Below, piece by piece: positions 55,598-62,643 of a stretch of 64,000 nt of DNA (position 1 is its first letter; each line of letters starts with the position of its first letter). A program made the translations under genes and the position numbers. The stretch comes from Limnohabitans sp. (GTDB lineage Bacteria > Pseudomonadota > Gammaproteobacteria > Burkholderiales > Burkholderiaceae_C): positions 124,001 to 188,000 of the forward strand of contig JAOATL010000010.1 in assembly GCA_030158125.1 (NCBI GenBank), read 5' to 3'. The notes beneath the pieces were generated by a model. That model was not told the origin of the DNA and ran no database searches. It was given only the letters and a program-made list of their open reading frames with translations.

Positions 55598-56803
55598 ATG
55601 TCGTTCCGGCGCCTTCAAAGTTGGCTGATGCCTGTCATCAGCCAACGCTTTTTATCGCGCGAAAGACTCTTAAAGTTGCGGCAAAAAGCGGAACACAAAC
55701 GGCAAGTGCAAACTCGGCCGCATGTGCTTCATTTTTTTCAGCAAACAGATGATCCCTATTCGCAATTATTGGCGCTGGCGCTGCCGCAATTACAGTCACG
55801 CTATGCGGTGTCAGTGTTGCAACACCTGGTAGGCGAACCCGATGACTCAGCCGTGCCAGAACGCGACAAGCTCAAAGCCTACAGCCAGCTAGATGCCCAA
55901 CGCTTGGCATCGCATTACGGTTTGCGCTGGCCTGAAGTGGGCAATGATCGCAACAGGCCCAAGTCCTCGCCTGAAGCCCTGCAAACTGCTCATCGTCTGC
56001 GAAAAAAATGGGGGCACTACCTCAGCGGCATGATTTATTACGAAGGTGAATGGTATTGGGGCATAGACCGTTTGCATCACCTTGAGGCGCGCTTGACGGA
56101 ATTGGGCCTGTCGACCCATCTGAAATCTGCCAACCAGCAGCGCATCACGCCACTGTTTGAAACACCCCAATACCAACCCATCGGCAACGTGCCCGAAGGC
56201 ACGAACGTCGATTTTTACTTCTCTCTCAGAAGCCCCTATTCGGCCATTAGCGTCGCCAAAGTATTTGCGTGGGCAAAGGCAAATGGTGTGCAGTTGAACT
56301 TGAAATATGTCCTGCCAATGGTGATGCGCGGTTTGCCCGTGCCTGCAGAGAAAAGAAGGTACATCAGCTTGGATGCCGCCCGCGAGGCATTTGTTCAAAA
56401 CGTGCCTTTTGGACGACTGAACGACCCTGTTGGCAAACCCACAGAACGCGGCCTGGCACTCATTCCTTTTGCGCAAATGCACGAACAAGCAGAAGCCTAC
56501 ATTCAGTCTTTCATGCAAGGTGTGTGGTCAGAAGGCTTGGATGCCGGCACCGATGCACATTTGAAGCGCATCGTCGAGCGCGCAGGACTCAATTGGAATG
56601 CCGCCAAAGACATTTTGAACAACGAGGCCAATGACACGCATTGGCGCGCAGTGGCAGAGCAAAACCGACAAGCCATGTTGGCCTTAGGCTTGTGGGGTGT
56701 CCCTTCTTTTCGCTTTGAAGACACGGCTGTTTGGGGGCAAGACCGTTTTTGGGTCATCGAAAAAGCCCTGCACGCCAAGTTCGACTCACCTTCCCCGCTT
56801 TAA
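55598..56803 (+). CDS. Tandem DsbA/kappa-GST-fold protein (HCCA isomerase-like)
   Basis: 401 residues with two thioredoxin-like DSBA modules. Module 1 begins with HVLHFFQQTDDPYSQLLALALP near residue 43. Module 2 begins with VDFYFSLRSPYSAISVAK near residue 206 and ends with LGLWGVPSFRFEDTAVWGQDRF near residue 366, the cis-proline and FGQDR-type ending of 2-hydroxychromene-2-carboxylate isomerases and kappa-class GSTs. Neither module has a CxxC pair; Ser-Pro-Tyr (SPYS) takes its place, so a glutathione-dependent isomerase or transferase is more likely than a disulfide oxidase. No signal peptide. It ends 3 bp before sulfatase 2. Confidence 0.8.
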   Translation: MSFRRLQSWLMPVISQRFLSRERLLKLRQKAEHKRQVQTRPHVLHFFQQTDDPYSQLLALALPQLQSRYAVSVLQHLVGEPDDSAVPERDKLKAYSQLDAQRLASHYGLRWPEVGNDRNRPKSSPEALQTAHRLRKKWGHYLSGMIYYEGEWYWGIDRLHHLEARLTELGLSTHLKSANQQRITPLFETPQYQPIGNVPEGTNVDFYFSLRSPYSAISVAKVFAWAKANGVQLNLKYVLPMVMRGLPVPAEKRRYISLDAAREAFVQNVPFGRLNDPVGKPTERGLALIPFAQMHEQAEAYIQSFMQGVWSEGLDAGTDAHLKRIVERAGLNWNAAKDILNNEANDTHWRAVAEQNRQAMLALGLWGVPSFRFEDTAVWGQDRFWVIEKALHAKFDSPSPL

Positions 56804-56806
56804 ACC

Positions 56807-58582
56807 ATGCCCCTCTTTCGCAGTACCCGCCAAACTTGGCTGACCTTGTTCGTTGCCGCAATCTTGAGCCTGTGGGGTCATGCATGGGCCAAGCGCCCCA
56901 ACATCGTGGTCTTGTTGGCCGATGATTGGGGCTATAGCGACGTGGGTGCCTTTGGCAGCGAAATCAACACACCCCATTTGAACCAACTGGCGAAGTCTGG
57001 AACGCGTTTCTCCAACTTTCACGTGAGTGCCTCTTGCTCGCCCACGCGCTCGATGCTGCTGACCGGTGTGGACAACCATCTGAATGGGGTGGGCAACATG
57101 CGCGAGACCATTCCTCAATCGCACGTGGGACGCGCCGGTTATTTGAGTGTTTTGAACCAACGCGTGGTGACCGTGGCCAGTTTGTTGCAAGACAGTGGCT
57201 ATCGAACTTACGCTGCTGGTAAATGGCATGTGGGCAAGGAAGCGCACAACCTGCCGCCCGCTCGCGGCTTTGACCGTTCTTTGGTCATGGGTGACAGCGG
57301 CTCAGACAATTGGGAAACAGGCAAACTGTATTTGGATTTGACCGACAAGGTGTATTGGTACGACAACGGGCGTGAAGCCCCAATGCCCCAAACTTTTTAC
57401 TCGTCTGAGTTTTACGTCAGCAAGACGCTTGAGTATTTGAAGACCGATGCCAAATCGGACAAGCCGTTTTTTGCGTACCTGGCATTTCAAGCCAATCACA
57501 TACCTGTTCAAGCGCCGCAAGAATTCATCGACAAGTACAAAGGCCGCTACAACGCTGGCTGGGATGTACTGCGTCAAGAACGTCGCAACAAGGCCATCGA
57601 ACTGGGCTTGGTGCCACCCAACACGCCCATGGCAGCCTTGCCTGCATCGCATGTGGCGTGGGATTCACTGAGTTCGGACGACCAAGCTTATCAAGCGCGG
57701 CGCATGGAAGTTTATGCCGCCATGGCAGAAGCCATGGACTTTCACATTGGCCGCCTCTTGGCCCATTTGAAGCAAACGGGTGAATACAACAACACCGTGT
57801 TTGTGTTCATGTCTGACAATGGTGCAGAAGCCTCAGACCCTTACGCATTGGCAGTCGGCCGTTGGTGGCTTGATCAGCATTACAACCGTGACATCGATCG
57901 CCTGGGCAGCCCGGGCGCCTACAGCATCATTGGCCCCCACTGGGCACGTGCTGCCACCGCGCCTTTGAACACCTACAAATTCTTTGCCGGTGAAGGTGGC
58001 ATCAGGGTGCCCTTGATCATCTCGGGCATTCCAGCTTCAGCCAAACAATCTGTGCAGGGCAGCCTCACACACGTCAGCGACATCGTGCCCACCCTGCTCG
58101 AGTTGGCCAGCGTACAACACCCTGGCACGTCCTACAAAGGGCAAACCATTTATCCACTCACTGGGCACAGCTTGCTGCCTGTGCTGCGAGGTCAAGCCAC
58201 TCGGGTGCGCGGCCCCGACGAAGTCTTGGGCTACGAGTTGTCTGGCAACCGTGCGCTCTTCAAGGGCGACTACAAATTGCTCAGCAATTTAGCGCCTGTC
58301 GGTGATGGTCAATGGCATCTCTACAACATCGCCACAGATCCTGGTGAGACGCGCGATTTGCAACACGACATGCCCGAGTTGTTCCAAGGCATGCAAAACG
58401 ATTACGCCAAATGGTCCAAGGCCAATGGTGTGCTGCCCATGCCCGAGGGTTACGACCCGATCCAACAGGTGATCATCAACTCCTTGGTGTTTGTGTATTG
58501 GCCTCGTTACCAATGGCATCTGGCAGGTTTGGGTGTATTGCTCTTGCTGAGCGGGGTGTGGCTATGGCGACGCAGGCGCTAA
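56807..58582 (+). CDS. Arylsulfatase (sulfatase 2), exported and C-terminally anchored
   Basis: 591 residues. Signal peptide to about residue 28 (LTLFVAAILSLWGHAWA). Metal motif NIVVLLADDWGYSD (Asp39, Asp40). Canonical maturation signature ASCSPTRSMLLTG with Cys77. Other blocks: YAAGKWHVGKE, FAYLAFQANHIPVQAP, FVFMSDNGAEASDP, LNTYKFFAGEGGIRVPLI. Residues about 563-587 form a membrane helix followed by WRRRR, so the enzyme faces the periplasm while tethered to the inner membrane. Arylsulfatase-A-like by sequence style; the substrate is unknown. Confidence 0.93.
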   Translation: MPLFRSTRQTWLTLFVAAILSLWGHAWAKRPNIVVLLADDWGYSDVGAFGSEINTPHLNQLAKSGTRFSNFHVSASCSPTRSMLLTGVDNHLNGVGNMRETIPQSHVGRAGYLSVLNQRVVTVASLLQDSGYRTYAAGKWHVGKEAHNLPPARGFDRSLVMGDSGSDNWETGKLYLDLTDKVYWYDNGREAPMPQTFYSSEFYVSKTLEYLKTDAKSDKPFFAYLAFQANHIPVQAPQEFIDKYKGRYNAGWDVLRQERRNKAIELGLVPPNTPMAALPASHVAWDSLSSDDQAYQARRMEVYAAMAEAMDFHIGRLLAHLKQTGEYNNTVFVFMSDNGAEASDPYALAVGRWWLDQHYNRDIDRLGSPGAYSIIGPHWARAATAPLNTYKFFAGEGGIRVPLIISGIPASAKQSVQGSLTHVSDIVPTLLELASVQHPGTSYKGQTIYPLTGHSLLPVLRGQATRVRGPDEVLGYELSGNRALFKGDYKLLSNLAPVGDGQWHLYNIATDPGETRDLQHDMPELFQGMQNDYAKWSKANGVLPMPEGYDPIQQVIINSLVFVYWPRYQWHLAGLGVLLLLSGVWLWRRRR

Positions 58583-59850
58583 GCGGCTACTTTGACAGCC
58601 CGTGGCCTTGTGAAGATGCGGGTCCTGCACGATTGCAATCGCCGTACGCTGCAAAGGGTTTGGACATCAAGGCAAACGAAAGGCTGCACAGCACATCTCG
58701 TCGCACCCACCTTTCCACCATGACCGTGTTGGGCGCACCCGGCGAGGTTTTCTTGCTGACGCATTCTGTCCTTGGCGCGCACTTAGGCTTGGCCACCACC
58801 GCACAAGTTCAGTTGATTGACCCCATCACGCTGGCCACCCGCTGCCAATCGCCACGCTTGGCAGGTGGGCCCATGTGGCCGGGCGGCATGGCGGTTCTTG
58901 GCAACGGCCATGTGTTGGTGCTGTATGGTCGCTATGCGCATCTACTGAACAGGCAATGTGAATTGCTGCGTTCCAAGCAACTTCCCATCAACGAGCCCTA
59001 CAACAGCTTTGTGGTGTTGGCCAATGGCCTGGTGGTCACCAAAAACATCTCACCCACCACACCTGCGCGTTTAAGCGTGTTGCATCCCGACACACTTGAA
59101 CAGGCAGCACCCTGCATTGACTGTGAAGAGCCCGCCATCGCTCGCCTGAGTGCACAAGGCAATACGGTGTACATGGTGGGCATCACGTGTGTGGTGCGTT
59201 ACCACTGGGATGAAGCGAATTCAAGCTTGGTGAAAGATCCCACGTGGTCTTATCACTACTTGAAGGATTCAAAGCAAAGTTATGGCTGGGACATGGTGAT
59301 CACGGCACATGATGCCTGGTTCATGGACAACGGCAAGCACAATTACCTCATCAGCATGTTGGGGGCTGGCAAAAATAAGGCACCCAACCGGTTGCACCGT
59401 GTCTCGCTCAGTGATTCAAATTCTCACCAGCACTGGGAAGTGAGCAGCGTCCAAGGCGGCGCCATTACCAATCCACCCTTGGTCGATGAAGCGCGGCAAA
59501 TTGTGGTGGCGTTTGACTCGGCCAATCGTCATTTGCGCGCTTGGCGCATCATCCGAAACACAAGCCAAGACGGCTGCGTGGCCTTGCAAGACTTGTGGCA
59601 CCTCACACAATTTGGCGCTGCCAGTCACATGCTGCTGTTTGCGGACACTGGCGAACTGTGTGTCAACGATTACCGGCGCTTTAACGAGCAAGTGGTTATT
59701 TTGGACATTGAAACCGGCCTAGAAAAATCACGCACAAGCACAGGTGGCTTGATGCAAGGCGTGGTGTTTCCCAGTGCAGGCTGGCAACGCGACATTTATT
59801 GGTCCTCGATGGACCGTCTTACACGGATACACATCGCACCGCATGTCTAA
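58564..59850 (+). CDS. Predicted beta-propeller (quinoprotein-like) protein
   Basis: 428 residues from the ATG at 58564, which overlaps the sulfatase 2 end by 19 bp; the frame is open back to 58411, inside the sulfatase. Repeated strand patterns (MAVLGNGHVLVLYGRYAH, YNSFVVLANGLVVTKN, IARLSAQGNTVYMVGI, QGGAITNPPLVDEARQIVVAF) suggest a six- to eight-bladed propeller of the PQQ/SMP-30 kind. No signal peptide is seen, and no PQQ ligand motif. I do not recognise a family. Its stop overlaps the SDR start by 8 bp, so it is translationally coupled within the cluster. Confidence 0.7.
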   Translation: MATQALSGYFDSPWPCEDAGPARLQSPYAAKGLDIKANERLHSTSRRTHLSTMTVLGAPGEVFLLTHSVLGAHLGLATTAQVQLIDPITLATRCQSPRLAGGPMWPGGMAVLGNGHVLVLYGRYAHLLNRQCELLRSKQLPINEPYNSFVVLANGLVVTKNISPTTPARLSVLHPDTLEQAAPCIDCEEPAIARLSAQGNTVYMVGITCVVRYHWDEANSSLVKDPTWSYHYLKDSKQSYGWDMVITAHDAWFMDNGKHNYLISMLGAGKNKAPNRLHRVSLSDSNSHQHWEVSSVQGGAITNPPLVDEARQIVVAFDSANRHLRAWRIIRNTSQDGCVALQDLWHLTQFGAASHMLLFADTGELCVNDYRRFNEQVVILDIETGLEKSRTSTGGLMQGVVFPSAGWQRDIYWSSMDRLTRIHIAPHV

Positions 59851-60634
59851 AACCATTCTCATCACAGGCGCCGGCACAGGCATTGGCAAAGACACGGCCT
59901 TTGCCTTGGCGCAGCGTGGTCACCAGGTATTGGCCACCACGCAAACAGAGGCGCAAGCTTTGACTTTGAAGCAAGCTGCGAGCGAAAAAGGTCTGCGCTT
60001 GGAAGCCTTCAAACTGGACATCACCTTGGCAGAAGATCGTGCGTTGCTCTCGCAGCATGCCATCGATGTGTTGATCAACAACGCCGCCATGGGTGAATCT
60101 GGCTCTTTGGCCGAAGTGGACATGCAGCGCGTGCGTCAATTGTTTGAAGTCAATTTGTTTGCCACCTTAGAACTCACACAAGTGGCATTGCGCCAAATGA
60201 TCGAACGCGAAAGTGGCACCGTCTTGTTCATCAGCTCCATTGCGGGCCGTGTGCCCATGCCCTTTCTCATGCCGTACAGCATGAGCAAGTTTGCGCTGTC
60301 GGCTGCAGCTGCTGGCTTGCGCGCAGAAATGGACCAACTCAAAAAGAACGTTCACATTGCAGTCATTGAACCCGGCGCCATTCACACCGGCTTCAACCAA
60401 GCCATGACCGACAGCAAGTACGCATGGATGGGGCCGACGTCTTATTTTGCAGACCAAGCGGAGGCCATGAAAAAACAAGAACACCTCACCTTCCATTGGC
60501 TTGAGGCCAAAACCACAGCAAGCATTGTGAAAGCCATTGTGAAAGCGGCCGAATCACGCAGACCGCGTCTGCGTTATGTCGCACCTTGGATTCAAGGCTT
60601 TGGCGTGCGCTTGGCCAGAATTTTCGGAGTTTGA
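59843..60634 (+). CDS. Classical SDR oxidoreductase
   Basis: 263 residues from the ATG at 59843. NAD(P) loop ITGAGTGIGKDTA at residues 7-19, NNAAMGES near residue 80, catalytic Ser131/132 (LFISSIAG) and YSMSK at 145-149. A complete, functional classical SDR, able to oxidise a secondary alcohol or reduce a ketone in the cytoplasm. In this context it could act on the alcohol freed by a sulfatase. It ends 2 bp before the metallo-hydrolase start. Confidence 0.9.
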   Translation: MSKTILITGAGTGIGKDTAFALAQRGHQVLATTQTEAQALTLKQAASEKGLRLEAFKLDITLAEDRALLSQHAIDVLINNAAMGESGSLAEVDMQRVRQLFEVNLFATLELTQVALRQMIERESGTVLFISSIAGRVPMPFLMPYSMSKFALSAAAAGLRAEMDQLKKNVHIAVIEPGAIHTGFNQAMTDSKYAWMGPTSYFADQAEAMKKQEHLTFHWLEAKTTASIVKAIVKAAESRRPRLRYVAPWIQGFGVRLARIFGV

Positions 60635-60636
60635 AC

Positions 60637-61710
60637 ATGCGATTAAAAAAAACGACTCTCACATGGATGGTGCTGGGCTTGGTAGCGGCAGGTCTGTACA
60701 TGGCACGTGCGCCAATCAGCATGGCCATTGCCAAGCGTGTGGCCACGCAACGCCTCAGCAGCGACCCCTTGCGCGGTTTGCCCGATGGCCTGCATGTGGC
60801 CATTTGTGGTGCGGGCTCTCCCATGCCGGACGAACAGCGCGGCGGGCCTTGCACCATGGTCATCGCCGGTCAGCAAATTTTTGTGTTTGACGCGGGCAAT
60901 ACCAGCGCGCGCAACATCAACAAAATGGGTTTCAATGCGGGCAACATTCACAGCATCTTTTTAACCCACTACCATTCGGACCACATCGATGGCCTGGGAG
61001 AGTTGATGCTTCAGCGCTGGGTCTCCAATTCCAATGCAGAGCCTGTCAAAGTGCATGGCCCGATAGGTGTGGAAACAGTGGTGAACGGGTTCTTGCAAGC
61101 CTATAGCCTCGACCGCGGTTATCGTGTTGCACACCATGGCGATGCCGTGTTGCCCAACAAAGGCTTTGGGGCGATTGCCAAATCGTTTGCATTGCAAGAC
61201 GACAAAGCCACCGTGGTTTTTGAAAACGCCGACACACGCATCACGGCCTTCAGTGTCTCGCATGCCCCCATTCATCCCGCGGTAGGTTACCAAATTCGAT
61301 ACAAAGATCGCAGCATGGTGATCAGCGGCGACACCACCCCCTCCGCCCACGTGCAGCGTGAGGCCCAAGGTGTCGACCTCTTGGTGCATGAGGCCATGTC
61401 CACCGACCTCATGGCATTGATTCAAGAGGGCGCACACGAAGCCCAGCGCGACAAGCTGGCACAACTGATGAAAGACATTCTCAACTATCACACCACGCCG
61501 CAAGAAGCCGCCGACATTGCCAGCAAAGCGCAAGTGAACTTTTTGCTGTTGAACCATGTGGCACCACCGCTGCCCTTGCCAGGCTTGGTGGATGTGTTTT
61601 TAAAAGGCACTTCCGACATCTTCAAAGGCAAAATTCAAGTGGCCAAAGACGGTGATTTTTTAAGTTTGCCAGCCGGCCAAAAAATCATTCAAACCAGCTC
61701 CCGCTACTGA
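60637..61710 (+). CDS. MBL-fold hydrolase, tRNase-Z/AtsA-arylsulfatase-like
   Basis: 357 residues from the ATG at 60637 (GGAG 7 bases upstream). Hydrophobic N-terminus (about 7-30) suggests export or anchoring. The core CGAGSPMPDEQRGGPCTMVI, FVFDAGN and LTHYHSDHIDGLGEL (HxHxDH at 111-116), with SVSHAPIHPAVGYQI, VISGDTTPS and LLVHEAM, matches the tRNase Z-like branch of metallo-beta-lactamases. That branch includes the arylsulfatase AtsA of Pseudoalteromonas carrageenovora. Export argues against a tRNA nuclease. It may be a second, unrelated kind of sulfatase, or an esterase or lactonase. Confidence 0.85.
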   Translation: MRLKKTTLTWMVLGLVAAGLYMARAPISMAIAKRVATQRLSSDPLRGLPDGLHVAICGAGSPMPDEQRGGPCTMVIAGQQIFVFDAGNTSARNINKMGFNAGNIHSIFLTHYHSDHIDGLGELMLQRWVSNSNAEPVKVHGPIGVETVVNGFLQAYSLDRGYRVAHHGDAVLPNKGFGAIAKSFALQDDKATVVFENADTRITAFSVSHAPIHPAVGYQIRYKDRSMVISGDTTPSAHVQREAQGVDLLVHEAMSTDLMALIQEGAHEAQRDKLAQLMKDILNYHTTPQEAADIASKAQVNFLLLNHVAPPLPLPGLVDVFLKGTSDIFKGKIQVAKDGDFLSLPAGQKIIQTSSRY

Positions 61711-61713
61711 AAG

Positions 61714-62631
61714 ATGTTGATGCGCAAACTCCCTCACGTTCAAGACTTTCTTCGCACACCCGAAGAACGCTTCCAAAATCTGCCCGACTTCCCCTTCGAG
61801 CCCCACTACACCTTGGTGGGAGGCTTGCGCGTGGCGCACCTTGACGAAGGTCCACGCGATGGGCCCGTGGTGTTACTGATGCATGGTGAACCGGCATGGT
61901 CTTTTCTGTATCGCAAGATGATTCCTATTCTGGTCAGTGCAGGCTATCGCGTCTTGGTGCCCGATCAAATCGGTTTTGGCCGCAGCGACAAACCCGCGCA
62001 CCGCGCCGACTACACCTACAACCACCACGTGCAATGGATGAGTGCATGGCTTGAAGCGCAAAACGTGACGGGTATCACGCTTTTCTGCCAAGACTGGGGC
62101 TCACTCATTGGTTTGCGCATGGTGGCGGAAATGCCCGAGCGCTTTGACCGCATTGCCTTGAGCAACGGCGGCTTACCCACTGGCATGGAAAAAATTCCAA
62201 CAGCCTTCCACATCTGGCGTGCATTTGCCATGTACAGCCCTTGGTTTCCCATTGGCAAAATTGTGCGCACCGGTTGTGCACAAGGTTTGACTGATGCGGA
62301 AGTAGCGGCCTACGATGCGCCCTACCCAAGCAGTCGCTACAAAGCAGGTGCCAGGGTGTTTCCAACGCTGGTGCCCATTGACCCCAGCGATCCAGCGCGC
62401 GAAGCCAACGAGCGTGCTTGGGACTTGTTCAAAAACTGGCGCAAACCCTTCATCACCTTGTTCAGCACACGCGACCCAGTGACCAAAGGCGGACAAGTTA
62501 TTTGGCAGAAAAAAGTGCCTGGCGCAGCCGGCCAACATCACACCCAAATTAGAGGTGCGGCACACTTTGTCCAAGAAGACAAAGGCGAAGAAGTGGCGCA
62601 GGCTTTGGTGGAATTTATTCGTTGCAACTAG
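61714..62631 (+). CDS. Haloalkane dehalogenase (HLD-I type, alpha/beta hydrolase)
   Basis: 305 residues. Oxyanion and halide region MHGEPAWSFLYRKM near residue 56, nucleophile Asp127 in FCQDWGSLIGLR followed by the halide-binding Trp128, catalytic acid region LFSTRDPVTKGG near residue 250, and histidine in GAAHFVQEDKGEE. This is the DhlA-like HLD-I pattern. Epoxide hydrolases share the fold but usually carry other residues around the nucleophile. No signal peptide, so cytoplasmic. It closes the plus-strand cluster, 3 bp after the MBL gene, and converges on sulfatase 3 with 12 bp between. Confidence 0.88.
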   Translation: MLMRKLPHVQDFLRTPEERFQNLPDFPFEPHYTLVGGLRVAHLDEGPRDGPVVLLMHGEPAWSFLYRKMIPILVSAGYRVLVPDQIGFGRSDKPAHRADYTYNHHVQWMSAWLEAQNVTGITLFCQDWGSLIGLRMVAEMPERFDRIALSNGGLPTGMEKIPTAFHIWRAFAMYSPWFPIGKIVRTGCAQGLTDAEVAAYDAPYPSSRYKAGARVFPTLVPIDPSDPAREANERAWDLFKNWRKPFITLFSTRDPVTKGGQVIWQKKVPGAAGQHHTQIRGAAHFVQEDKGEEVAQALVEFIRCN

Positions 62632-62643
62632 GCGGCAGCGATA

